A DNA stretch of 64,000 nucleotides, from positions 186,001 to 250,000 of the forward strand of contig MKWL01000002.1 of assembly GCA_001899305.1 (NCBI GenBank), given 5' to 3'. The position numbers and the translations under genes are program-made. The notes beneath the pieces were generated by a model. The model ran no database searches, was not told where the DNA came from, and saw only the letters and a program-made list of their open reading frames with translations. Origin of the DNA: Thiobacillus sp. 0-1251. GTDB taxonomy: Bacteria > Pseudomonadota > Gammaproteobacteria > Burkholderiales > Thiobacillaceae. Below, one piece after another: positions 23,844 to 31,803 of this stretch (position 1 is its first letter; each line of letters starts with the position of its first letter).

Positions 23844-24491
23844 ATGACGACCCGCCCGACCCAACTCGACGCCGCCCACTTCGACGCCAAGGCACGCCAA
23901 TGGGACGACAACCCGGTGTTCCAGGAACGCGGGCTGAAAATTGCGCAGGCCATCCGGCAGACCGTAGCCTTGAACAAACGCATGAGCGCGCTCGACTACG
24001 GCTGCGGCACGGGCCTGCTGTCCTTTCCGCTGAAGGACGAGCTGGGCCCCATCCTGATGGCGGACAGCTCGGGCGGCATGCTCGAGGTGGTGGCGGGAAA
24101 GATCGCCGCGCAGGGTGTGGCCAACATGACGCCGATGAAGCTGGATCTGCTCGTCGATCCTGTCCCGGCCCAACGATTCGACCTGATCGTCACGTCGATG
24201 ACCTTGCACCATGTGCCCGACACCGACGCTATCCTGCGCATCTTCCACGATCTGCTGAATCCCGGCGGCACCCTCTGCATCGCCGACCTGGACCAGGAGG
24301 ACGGCTCCTTCCACGGGCCGGAGGTCGACGTGCATCATGGCTTCGACCGGGCCGACCTGGGCCGGCGCGCCGCGCAGACGGGGTTTGCCGATGTGCGGTT
24401 CCAGACCGTGTTCAGCATTGCCAAGGCACGCGAGACCGGGACGCGGGACTATCCGGTGTTTTTGATGACAGCGCGGCGCGCAGGCGCATAA
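23844..24491 (+). CDS. Class I SAM-dependent methyltransferase
   Basis: A 215-residue small methyltransferase. Motif I is SALDYGCGTGLLSFPLKDEL (about 48-67), followed by ILMADSSGGML and FDLIVTSMTLHHVPDTDAIL. The sequence resembles UbiE/TehB-like enzymes. The substrate is not evident. The next gene starts 15 bp downstream with its own AAAGGA element, so the two are probably cotranscribed. Confidence 0.85.
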   Translation: MTTRPTQLDAAHFDAKARQWDDNPVFQERGLKIAQAIRQTVALNKRMSALDYGCGTGLLSFPLKDELGPILMADSSGGMLEVVAGKIAAQGVANMTPMKLDLLVDPVPAQRFDLIVTSMTLHHVPDTDAILRIFHDLLNPGGTLCIADLDQEDGSFHGPEVDVHHGFDRADLGRRAAQTGFADVRFQTVFSIAKARETGTRDYPVFLMTARRAGA

Positions 24492-24506
24492 CGAAAGGAC
24501 GACGAA

Positions 24507-24923
24507 ATGGGTTTCGAATACATGTTTTTCGACGAGGCGCTGCGCGACCGTTTCGTGGCGTTTGCGGCAGGGCACGGCATCGCGAGCACGATGCGGCAGG
24601 ACGAGATCGACGGCTTTGTCATCGAACTGCCGGACGGGCTGGACGACGAGCTGCAGGACGCGCTCGAGGCCGAGTACGACGCGATCATGGACGCACAGAT
24701 GCTGCTCGCCGAATCGGACGAGGATCTGGTCAGCCACGCCGTCGCCGGCGTCACCGTGACGCTGTCGGACGGCACGACCCGCGCCGTCCGCATTCCGCCC
24801 CCGATCGCACGCCGCCTCTTCGAGCATTTCACGCCCGAGGAAGTCCACGAGATCGCCACCGCGATTGCCGAAAGCGTGGAAAATCCGGTCGACGGGCCGA
24901 TTTGCCACAAACCATCCCAATAA
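24507..24923 (+). CDS. Conserved-looking hypothetical acidic protein, 138 residues
   Basis: Not recognised. Soluble and strongly acidic, with a ferredoxin-like succession of segments (GFEYMFFDEALRDRFVAF, DGFVIELPDGLDDELQDALE, VSHAVAGVTVTLSDGTTRAV) and a helical C-terminus (FTPEEVHEIATAIAESVEN). It sits 15 bp after the methyltransferase gene on the same strand, with AAAGGACGACGAA before the ATG, so the pair likely forms an operon. Confidence 0.65.
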   Translation: MGFEYMFFDEALRDRFVAFAAGHGIASTMRQDEIDGFVIELPDGLDDELQDALEAEYDAIMDAQMLLAESDEDLVSHAVAGVTVTLSDGTTRAVRIPPPIARRLFEHFTPEEVHEIATAIAESVENPVDGPICHKPSQ

Positions 24924-25038
24924 ATGCCCCTCGGGGCAGGAAAATCGTCCCGATCCGGCCATGATCGATGGCTGGAACGGCGCGATACGCTAGACTGTGC
25001 CCGGTAGCTGCACCACCAGAACATACGCTGTCCCGTAG

Positions 25039-26175
25039 ATGAACCCCTCGCTGCTCATTTTCATTATTTCCTTCTTCGTGGCGCTGGCCATGAGCGGGAT
25101 CCTGCTGATCCTTGCGCAGACCTACCCCAAAACCATCCGGGGCCTGCGCGAATGGAGCCTGGGTGCGCTGGCCATCGCGTTGTGTTTTCCGCTCTTCATC
25201 GCCCGGGACCATATCCCGGACCTGCTGAGCGTCATCCTGGCCAACCTGACGCTGTTGCTGGCCTTCATGGCGCTGAACGTCGGCACCCGGAAGTTCGCCG
25301 GCACGCCGCCGAAATACAACCGCGTCCTGCTGGCCCTGTTCGTGCTGACGTTCGTGGTGCTGTTTGTCTGGTTCACGTATGTCCAGCCCGATATCCGGAT
25401 GCGCGTCGGAACCATGGTCCTGTTCACGCTCATCGTCGTCCTGGATCAGCTCTTTCTTGTGCTGCGGGCCTTGCCCAGGACGATGGGGCGTCATATCTGG
25501 GTCTCGTCGCTGGCGATCATGATCGTTTCGCGGCTGGTTCGCCTGGGCGCCCTGCTCATCGGTTTCTCCCCCCCGACCGGGGTGTTTGACACGTCGGCCT
25601 CGCAGCTTGTCTATGTGGCGATTCCCGCGCTCACGATTCCGCTCGGCACGATCAGCCTGATTCTGCTCGCGTCGGAAAAGCTGCGGCACGACCTGGAGTT
25701 CATCAGCCGCCACGACGGCCTGACCAAATGCCTCAACAAGAATGCGGCGATGGAAGAGCTCGAACGGGAGATTGCTCATACCCGGCGCCATGGGAACAAG
25801 CTGGCGATCATGCTGTTCGATCTGGACAACTTCAAGGATATCAACGACACGCATGGCCACCTCGAGGGCGACAGGATCCTGGTCGAGTTCGCAAGAAAGG
25901 TCAAAGCCTCGCTCAGGGCATCGGACCAGCTCACGCGTTTCGGGGGCGATGAGTTCATGGCCATTCTCCCTGACGCCGATCTCGAACAGGCCCGGCTCGT
26001 TGCAAATCGATTTCAGGAAGCTGGAAGGGAAAGCCAGCCTGTCGCCTGGTCGGTCAGCATCGGCATTTCGGCATGGCAGGACCCGGACGACACCCTGGAT
26101 GCCTTGCTGACCCGCGCCGACAAAGCCCTGTACAAGTCCAAGGCGCTGGGCCGGGATCAGACGCAATCCATCTGA
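25039..26175 (+). CDS. Membrane-bound diguanylate cyclase (GGDEF)
   Basis: A 378-residue protein with six hydrophobic segments in residues 1-215, separated by short loops, and a C-terminal GGDEF domain (about 225-378). The active-site motif is RFGGDEFMAIL, preceded by RASD five residues upstream, the RxxD inhibitory site for product feedback. FDLDNFKDINDTHGHLEGDR is the usual metal/substrate region. It should synthesise cyclic di-GMP from two GTP at the inner membrane. The input signal is unknown. It is a single gene, preceded by 115 bp and followed by about 290 bp of non-coding DNA. Confidence 0.92.
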   Translation: MNPSLLIFIISFFVALAMSGILLILAQTYPKTIRGLREWSLGALAIALCFPLFIARDHIPDLLSVILANLTLLLAFMALNVGTRKFAGTPPKYNRVLLALFVLTFVVLFVWFTYVQPDIRMRVGTMVLFTLIVVLDQLFLVLRALPRTMGRHIWVSSLAIMIVSRLVRLGALLIGFSPPTGVFDTSASQLVYVAIPALTIPLGTISLILLASEKLRHDLEFISRHDGLTKCLNKNAAMEELEREIAHTRRHGNKLAIMLFDLDNFKDINDTHGHLEGDRILVEFARKVKASLRASDQLTRFGGDEFMAILPDADLEQARLVANRFQEAGRESQPVAWSVSIGISAWQDPDDTLDALLTRADKALYKSKALGRDQTQSI

Positions 26176-26467
26176 CGCACCCGCCGGGGATTGGCTTTCC
26201 CCGCGGACGCGGCCTTCACGAATCCCGCCCTTCCGAGAACGAATACGGCCCAGCCAGGTCTTATTTTTCTTGGGCGGATCGCGGGCTCGACAACGCCCGT
26301 ATCCGGACTATGTTTTATCGGAAAGGCTTCAAATCCACCTGGTAGTACAAATAAACCTGTCTATAGTGGTACAGACGTTAAAGTTTGCCTTGCACCTGTC
26401 GTAATCATCAGGCCAGTCAGCCCCCCTCCGTACGCCGCTGACCACCTCGATAACCAGGAGATATGCC

Positions 26468-26944
26468 ATGCGCAACATGCAATATCTGACTTCCAAACAT
26501 CGGATCGGTGTCACGACACCAGCCAGGCTGGAACAGCGGGCGGATACATCCGAGGATCTGGTTGCAGCGGCAGTGGACGCACTGAACGAGATGGGAAACA
26601 TCACGGCCCATCAATGTTTTACCCATCCCGAGACCTTGACCGAAGACCGGATCACGGCCTATGCCCTGGCACTGATGCGCCTGCGCGAATGCGCCAGCAC
26701 GGCGGGTTTCGATCGCCTGGTGAACGCGTGTGATGCGCTCGCAGTGACGGTATCCCGCCTGATCGAGGACCGAAGCTGCCTCTGCCGCGAAAAATGCGAG
26801 GCCCTGACGCGTTTTGTCGGGCACGCGAAAACGATGATCCAGATGTCCATTGAGCGTGCAAAGCGCTGCACGCTGCCCGTTCCTGAAATCCACACGCCTT
26901 CCGACAGAGTGAACGTCGAGCGCAACGTGCGCGCCTCGATCTAA
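26468..26944 (+). CDS. Hypothetical protein, 158 residues
   Basis: Not recognised. The central part is helical (EDLVAAAVDALNEMGNITAH, ITAYALALMRLRECASTAGF, DRLVNACDALAVTVSRLIED), reminiscent of a four-helix HPt-like bundle, though without the conserved phospho-His context. It has several Cys residues (CLCREKCEA). A CCAGGAG site precedes the ATG. The 290 bp upstream contain a TATAGT hexamer near 26354 that might serve as a -10. A link to the diguanylate cyclase upstream is possible but unproven. Confidence 0.65.
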   Translation: MRNMQYLTSKHRIGVTTPARLEQRADTSEDLVAAAVDALNEMGNITAHQCFTHPETLTEDRITAYALALMRLRECASTAGFDRLVNACDALAVTVSRLIEDRSCLCREKCEALTRFVGHAKTMIQMSIERAKRCTLPVPEIHTPSDRVNVERNVRASI

Positions 26945-26973
26945 ACGCAGATCAGTGCGGCCCGGCGCCGCTC

Positions 26974-27888
26974 CTATCCGGCTCGTTTCGATTGCCTCCC
27001 CGTTTCCGCCGACACGGGCATCAGCGACACCACATCCTCCATCGCATCGGCGAGCAGGCCAGGCAGCATCGGATCCAGGCCCTCGCGCCATTCAAGCCCG
27101 ATGGTTCTCGCCACACCCAAGCCCGAGACCGGCACGGCCACCAGGTCGTCCGGCACGAGGCTGCGCGGCGCCAGGGTCATTCCCTTCCCGTTTCGTATCA
27201 GCCGGAAAACAAGTTCTTCACGTTCGGCACGCACCGTCACACGCAGCGTCACGCCAGCGGCCTTCAACTGCGCACGGCCTACCGCATCCAGCTCGCAAGT
27301 CGATCGGTGTACAAACGGATGCGCCCCCAAATCCCGAACCGAAATGGGCCCGGACGTCTGTGCGAGCGGATGGTCCGGCGCCACCACGGCGACCAGGGGT
27401 TCGCGCCACAATACGCGCGCGTTGGCGGCGAGATCGCTGACATTCGTCCAGCCGAAGTCGATCCGCGCCTGGGCGAGCCATCCGGCCACACGCTCGGCGG
27501 AAGCTTCCCAAACCTCCAGTCGCACGTTGGGCGCCTGCTTTGCCACCGCTTGAACCAGCGCGGCAATCGCCTCGTGCGGCAGGGTATTGAGCACGCCCAC
27601 GCGAATCCGTCGTAGGTCCTCGGCCTCGCCCAGAAAATCGGCACGCGCTGCATCGCATTGCTGGAGGATCTCTCGCGCATGCCGATAGAAGCGGCGTCCT
27701 GCCGGCGTCAGCCGAAGCGGCCGGTTGGCCGGGATGGAACGGTCGAAGAGCGGCCGGCCCAACGTCTGCTCCAGCGCCTTGAGGCCGGCCGACACGGACG
27801 GCTGCGAAAGATGCAGTCGCTCGGCCGCCTTGATCACGCCGCCATACTCCACTACTGCAGCCAGGAAGCGGAGATGCTGGATTTTCAT
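26974..27888 (-). CDS. LysR family transcriptional regulator
   Basis: A 304-residue LysR-type regulator. The N-terminal winged helix-turn-helix is canonical (LRFLAAVVEYGGVIKAAERL, LHLSQPSVSAGLKALEQTLG, residues 5-50). The effector-binding periplasmic-binding-like domain follows (about 92-295), containing VGVLNTLPHEAIAALVQAVA. It is divergent from a PaaI-type thioesterase across 119 bp that hold a LysR-type inverted repeat, so it probably regulates itself and that gene. The inducer is unknown; CysB- or CbbR-like roles cannot be assumed. Confidence 0.92.
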   Translation of the reverse strand: MKIQHLRFLAAVVEYGGVIKAAERLHLSQPSVSAGLKALEQTLGRPLFDRSIPANRPLRLTPAGRRFYRHAREILQQCDAARADFLGEAEDLRRIRVGVLNTLPHEAIAALVQAVAKQAPNVRLEVWEASAERVAGWLAQARIDFGWTNVSDLAANARVLWREPLVAVVAPDHPLAQTSGPISVRDLGAHPFVHRSTCELDAVGRAQLKAAGVTLRVTVRAEREELVFRLIRNGKGMTLAPRSLVPDDLVAVPVSGLGVARTIGLEWREGLDPMLPGLLADAMEDVVSLMPVSAETGRQSKRAG

Positions 27889-27907
27889 AATAGATTTCTC
27901 CTATTAT
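27887..27907. promoter_or_regulatory. LysR-type operator overlapping the regulator start codon
   Basis: A perfect 7-bp inverted repeat, ATAATAG-N7-CTATTAT, containing the T-N11-A pattern of LysR-type sites (T at 27891, A at 27903). It overlaps the ATG of the LysR gene (27888), as expected for autorepression, and lies about 100 bp upstream of the divergent thioesterase start. Confidence 0.6.
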
Positions 27908-28007
27908 TTTCAATAACAACAATCGATTATAAATATCTGGAGCGCGACCGTAGACTAGCCGCCCAGATCCGCATGAACGGTTCATGGGGTCATTCATCGG
28001 AGGATGC

Positions 28008-28484
28008 ATGAACAGCAAACTGTCTACGCTCGCGTTTCTGCAACGGCAACTGGATGGCAGCCTGCCTGCGGATGCCACCACGGAGATGCGTTATCCCACT
28101 GCAATCTCGCAGCTTCTGGGGTTCAGGATTACGGATGTCGACGTGGGGTATGCGCAAGTCGAACTGGATGCAGATGCGGCCATCCATGGCAACCAGCAGG
28201 GCACCGTGCACGGCGGCATGTTGTGCGAACTGGCCGACGCCACCATCGGAACCGCGCATTCGACCGCCATTGCGGAAGGCGAAACCTTCGCCAGCATCGA
28301 CCTCCGGATCAGTTTCTTCCGGCCCGTGTGGCGATCCGTGCTGACCGCGACCGCACGGCAGGTCCAGCACGGGAAGACGCTGACCCACTACGAATGCGAA
28401 ATCATCCGGGACGACGGCAAACCGGTCGCGCTCGCAATGAGTACGGTCATGACCATCCGGGGGGAGGCTGCAAGCGGACGGTAA
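28008..28484 (+). CDS. PaaI family hotdog-fold thioesterase
   Basis: A 158-residue acyl-CoA thioesterase-like protein. The hotdog-fold signature is GNQQGTVHGGMLCELADATI (about 62-81), where the HGG stretch forms the active site, followed by the beta strands ASIDLRISFFRPVWRS and GKTLTHYECEIIRDDGKPVA. GGAGG 4 nt before the ATG at 28008 sets the start. The divergent LysR gene with an operator between them suggests regulated expression. The acyl substrate is unknown. Confidence 0.87.
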   Translation: MNSKLSTLAFLQRQLDGSLPADATTEMRYPTAISQLLGFRITDVDVGYAQVELDADAAIHGNQQGTVHGGMLCELADATIGTAHSTAIAEGETFASIDLRISFFRPVWRSVLTATARQVQHGKTLTHYECEIIRDDGKPVALAMSTVMTIRGEAASGR

Positions 28485-28634
28485 CGCCCATATGCCCGGG
28501 ATGTCTCCCCGGCTTCACGTGCAAGCCAGGCCCCTGCCCGGATGAATCGGCCGGACATCCCATTCAGGCCCGGCAAGAACCAACGTCCGCCCATTTGCGT
28601 TATCGTCAGCTTTTCTCCAGGGTACCCCCCAACC

Positions 28635-29429
28635 ATGAGCAAACCCATCATTTACCACATTCCCGTCTGCCCGTTCTGCCAGCGTCTGGACATCCTCCTG
28701 ACGTTGAAGGGCCGCCGCGACGAAATCGACTTCCAGGTGATCGACATCACTCAGCCGCGTCCCGACTGGCTGCTGAAAAAGACCCGCGGCACCACGGCAT
28801 TGCCGGTCCTGGAAACGGCCGACGGGCACATCATCAAGGAAAGCCTGGTCATCCTGCAGTATCTCGAGGACATCTATCCGGAACAGCCGGTCGCCCAGCG
28901 CGACCCTTACCGGCGTGCGGTGGAAAATATGCTGACGCGGATGGATGCTGATTTTTTCAGCCAGGGCTACACCTGGCTGATGAACCAGGACCCCGCACGC
29001 TGTTCGGTCCTGCGGGAAGACATGCTGAAGCAATATGCCCTGCTGAACGATTTCCTGCTGGAACACGCGCCGTCCGGCCCTTTCCTGTTCGAAACGTTCG
29101 GCTGGGCAGAGACCGTGTTCACGCCGTTCTTCGAGCGTTTCTGGTTTCTGGAATATTACGAAGGCTTCACGCTGCCCGGCGACGCGCGCTACGCCCGCGT
29201 GCGCGCGTGGATCGACGCCTGCGTGTCGCATCCGGCCGCCCAGCAGACGACCCTGGAGGAAGTGGTCAAGCTCTATTACGACTATTCGAAGGGGGCCGGG
29301 AACGGCGCCTTGCCGCCCGGCCGAACGAAGTCTTCCCTGTCGCCGGCACCCGACTGGCGCACCCGCCCCTGGCCGCCGCGAAACAAGTATGCGCACAACG
29401 CGACCGATGCGGAACTGGGCTTGCTGTAA
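28635..29429 (+). CDS. Glutathione S-transferase family protein
   Basis: A 264-residue protein with an N-terminal thioredoxin-like GST domain (KPIIYHIPVCPFCQRLDILL with a CPFC motif, TTALPVLETADGHIIKESLV, about 2-85), followed by a helical C-terminal domain (about 95-220: RRAVENMLTRMDADFFSQG). The last 45 residues are Pro/Arg-rich and probably disordered (RTRPWPPRNKYAHNATDAEL). The CxxC in place of a catalytic Ser/Tyr suggests an omega- or glutaredoxin-like thiol transferase. It converges with cfa, 6 bp apart. Confidence 0.82.
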   Translation: MSKPIIYHIPVCPFCQRLDILLTLKGRRDEIDFQVIDITQPRPDWLLKKTRGTTALPVLETADGHIIKESLVILQYLEDIYPEQPVAQRDPYRRAVENMLTRMDADFFSQGYTWLMNQDPARCSVLREDMLKQYALLNDFLLEHAPSGPFLFETFGWAETVFTPFFERFWFLEYYEGFTLPGDARYARVRAWIDACVSHPAAQQTTLEEVVKLYYDYSKGAGNGALPPGRTKSSLSPAPDWRTRPWPPRNKYAHNATDAELGLL

Positions 29430-29435
29430 AGCGCG

Positions 29436-30608
29436 TTACCGTACCGAACGATAGACACCCCCTCTTTCCGGCTTGCTCAGGACCAGCTGCCAGAGCTGGC
29501 CCTGGCGGGAACGGAAAAAACCCGCGCAACTCATCAGATAGTATTTCCACATGCGATAGAAGCGCTTGCCGTACTTGGCTTCCAGGAAAGGCCAGGCGGT
29601 GTCGAAGTTTTCCCACCAGGCCATCAGGGTATGGTCGTAATCCTGACCAAAGTTGTGCCAGTCCTCGATCAGGAAGCGGCCTTCCAGGGTTGATGCGATC
29701 TCTTTGGCCGACGGTAGCTTGCCATTGGGAAAGATGTATTTGTCGATCCAGGCATCGGTCTTCGGCGACGTGACGGAATTGCCGATGGTGTGCAGCAGGA
29801 ACAGTCCGTCGTCCTTGAGCGCACGATGCGCCGTGTCGAAATAGACGGCGTAGTTTTTCGGACCGACATGCTCGAACATGCCCACCGAAACGATCTTGTC
29901 ATATTGTTCGGTAAGGTCCCGATAGTCCATCAGCTCGATCGATACCGGCAGACCCTCACAGCGCGCCCGTGCCAGTTTCTGCTGCTCTTTCGAGATGGTG
30001 ATGCCGACCACCTCGACGCCGTAGTGTTCTGCCGCATAGCGGGCCAGCCCGCCCCATCCGCAACCGATTTCGAGCATGCGTTCGCCGGGCTTCAACTCCA
30101 GCTTGCGGCAGATCATGTCGAGTTTCTTCAGTTGCGCGTCCCGCAGCCCGGCCGCGTTGTGCCAGTAGGCGCAGGAGTAGCTCATGGTGGGGTCGAGCAT
30201 GGCCTCGAACACGTCGTTGCCGATGTCGTAGTGCTGCTCGCCTACCTGGAAGGCGCGCCGGCTGGATTGAAGGTTGAACAGGCTGTGGCGCAGAATCTCG
30301 CCCAGCAGGCGCAGTTGCGACCAGTTGTCGATTTTTTCCTCGACCCGGGCGCTCAGAAGACGGTGGAAAAGCTGGTCCAGCCGCTCACACTCCCACATCC
30401 CGTCCATATAGGCCTCGCCGAAACCGAGCGACCCCTTCGTCAAGACAAGCTGGTAGACGCGTTCATCGAGTATCCGGATATCCCACGGGGCGTCGCCATT
30501 GATCGTGACGCCGGCATCGCCGGCAAGCTCGCGGAGGATGGTGGGGGGTGGCGGGAGCGTCGGCGCATCTCCGGCAGGGTCAAGGACGAGCACATCTTCC
30601 GTTTGCAT
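29436..30608 (-). CDS. cfa: Cyclopropane-fatty-acyl-phospholipid synthase
   Basis: A 390-residue Cfa enzyme that methylates cis double bonds of membrane phospholipid acyl chains using SAM, typically in stationary phase or acid stress. The N-terminal lipid-binding region includes GSLGFGEAYMDGMWECERLD; the SAM site is RMLEIGCGWGGLARYAAEHY; catalytic-domain signatures are QHYDIGNDVFEAMLDPTMSY and GMFEHVGPKNYAVYF. The ATG at 30608 follows AGGG about 8 nt upstream and is preferred over an earlier in-frame codon at 30671. An AT-rich promoter region with a 9-bp tandem repeat lies upstream. Confidence 0.95.
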   Translation of the reverse strand: MQTEDVLVLDPAGDAPTLPPPPTILRELAGDAGVTINGDAPWDIRILDERVYQLVLTKGSLGFGEAYMDGMWECERLDQLFHRLLSARVEEKIDNWSQLRLLGEILRHSLFNLQSSRRAFQVGEQHYDIGNDVFEAMLDPTMSYSCAYWHNAAGLRDAQLKKLDMICRKLELKPGERMLEIGCGWGGLARYAAEHYGVEVVGITISKEQQKLARARCEGLPVSIELMDYRDLTEQYDKIVSVGMFEHVGPKNYAVYFDTAHRALKDDGLFLLHTIGNSVTSPKTDAWIDKYIFPNGKLPSAKEIASTLEGRFLIEDWHNFGQDYDHTLMAWWENFDTAWPFLEAKYGKRFYRMWKYYLMSCAGFFRSRQGQLWQLVLSKPERGGVYRSVR

Positions 30609-31063
30609 CGAGGGTTCCCTTTCTAAAAACCTTGAGGCGCCCAGAGTAGATTTTCGACAATTATTTAACAAACGATTTTTTTATATCTTATATATCGTAT
30701 ATATCGATACTTGTACTTCGCATTGCCGGCATCATGACGTCCAGCTGGTTAGATTTCCGGGAACCGGGACATGGCAATTCGGTGAGGGAGACGCATTGCC
30801 GGATTTCCATCCACGCCTGTATCCATAGGGTATTCAGACAGCACACCTCGCCGCAGGCCGGCAATGCCCGCAGCATCTCTGGTGGTTCAGTACGCGCCAT
30901 CCAATCCGCGCAGGACAATCCACCTCGCAGGAACGAACTGCGGCTGGCATAGCGCGCATAAGATATATTTTTGTGATTTCCTCCGTCCAACACGATCGGC
31001 CGTGATTCAGCTTGTAAGGACAGTTCGTCCGGCGCGACCAAGAGATTCCCGACAGGAGATCTC
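30609..31063. other. Intergenic region upstream of cfa and DUF1223
   Basis: About 455 bp without a convincing gene. The first 120 bp (cfa side) are very AT-rich and include a tandem TATATC repeat at 30682-30708. The rest has ordinary composition. The ribosome-binding site GACAGGAG of the DUF1223 gene lies at the right end. No terminator or RNA structure was recognised. Confidence 0.4.
30682..30708. repeat. Three tandem 9-bp TATATCnnn repeats
   Basis: TATATCTTA, TATATCGTA and TATATCGAT follow one another exactly, at 30682, 30691 and 30700. They lie 74-100 bp upstream of the cfa start codon in an AT-rich block. They could be a protein-binding array or simply a curved promoter segment. Confidence 0.5.
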
Positions 31064-31780
31064 ATGCGTATCGTCCTGCTGTTCTGCTGTGTCCTGGCCA
31101 TCCCTGTCGCGGATGCCGCCACCTGCAATGCCGTCAGCGGCGCATCGCGCAACAGCCTGCTCGAACTGTATACCTCTGAGGGTTGCAGTTCCTGCCCGCC
31201 AGCCGACCGCTGGCTATCGCACCTGCCTGACGATGCCGGGGTGGTACCGCTGGCATTCCACGTGGACTACTGGGACCGGCTGGGTTGGCGCGACCCGTTT
31301 GCCCAGGCCGCTTTCAGTCAGCGCCAGCGGGCGCGCAACAACGGGACCGGTTGGGTCTACACGCCGCAGGTGATGCTCGACGGCAAGGATTACCGCGCCT
31401 GGCAACGCGGCCTGCCCGCTCGCTCGACCGCGCCCGCACCGGTCCGTCTGGCACTCACGCTGGCCCAATCGACCGACCGCATGGACGTCCAGGCCGACAG
31501 CCGCTTCGACGACCCGGCTGCCGGACATGAGGCGCAACTGTATCTGGCCCTGACTGAGAACCGCTTGGACTCGGAGGTCACTGCAGGGGAAAACGCCCGG
31601 CGGGTCCTGCACCACGACCATGTCGTGCGCCAACTGGCCGGGCCGTTCGATTCGCACCATGCCCGCCAACGCTTCAGGCTGCAGCCCGGATGGAAAGCTG
31701 CCGATCTGGGCGTGACGGCGTTCGTGCTCGATGCACGCGGGGCGACCTTGCAGGCGCTGGCATTGCCGGCCTGTCCTTAG
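31064..31780 (+). CDS. DUF1223 exported thioredoxin-like protein
   Basis: A 238-residue DUF1223 protein. The signal peptide ends near residue 18 (LAIPVADA). The family hallmark LLELYTSEGCSSCPPADRWL (about 32-51) places a CxxC in a thioredoxin-like position, followed by VPLAFHVDYWDRLGWRDPFA and GWVYTPQVMLDGKDYRAW. Members are secreted proteins of unknown reaction, presumed redox-active. GGAG lies 6-7 nt before the ATG. It converges with ppx, 23 bp away. Confidence 0.9.
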   Translation: MRIVLLFCCVLAIPVADAATCNAVSGASRNSLLELYTSEGCSSCPPADRWLSHLPDDAGVVPLAFHVDYWDRLGWRDPFAQAAFSQRQRARNNGTGWVYTPQVMLDGKDYRAWQRGLPARSTAPAPVRLALTLAQSTDRMDVQADSRFDDPAAGHEAQLYLALTENRLDSEVTAGENARRVLHHDHVVRQLAGPFDSHHARQRFRLQPGWKAADLGVTAFVLDARGATLQALALPACP

Positions 31781-31803
31781 CTGAACCGTTGTGTGAACCC
31801 GAC

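Noticed and set aside
26191-26733. 180-codon plus-strand frame in the region upstream of the 26468 gene
   Set aside because: Starts in the non-coding stretch after the diguanylate cyclase and overlaps the better-supported gene at 26468, which has a CCAGGAG site.
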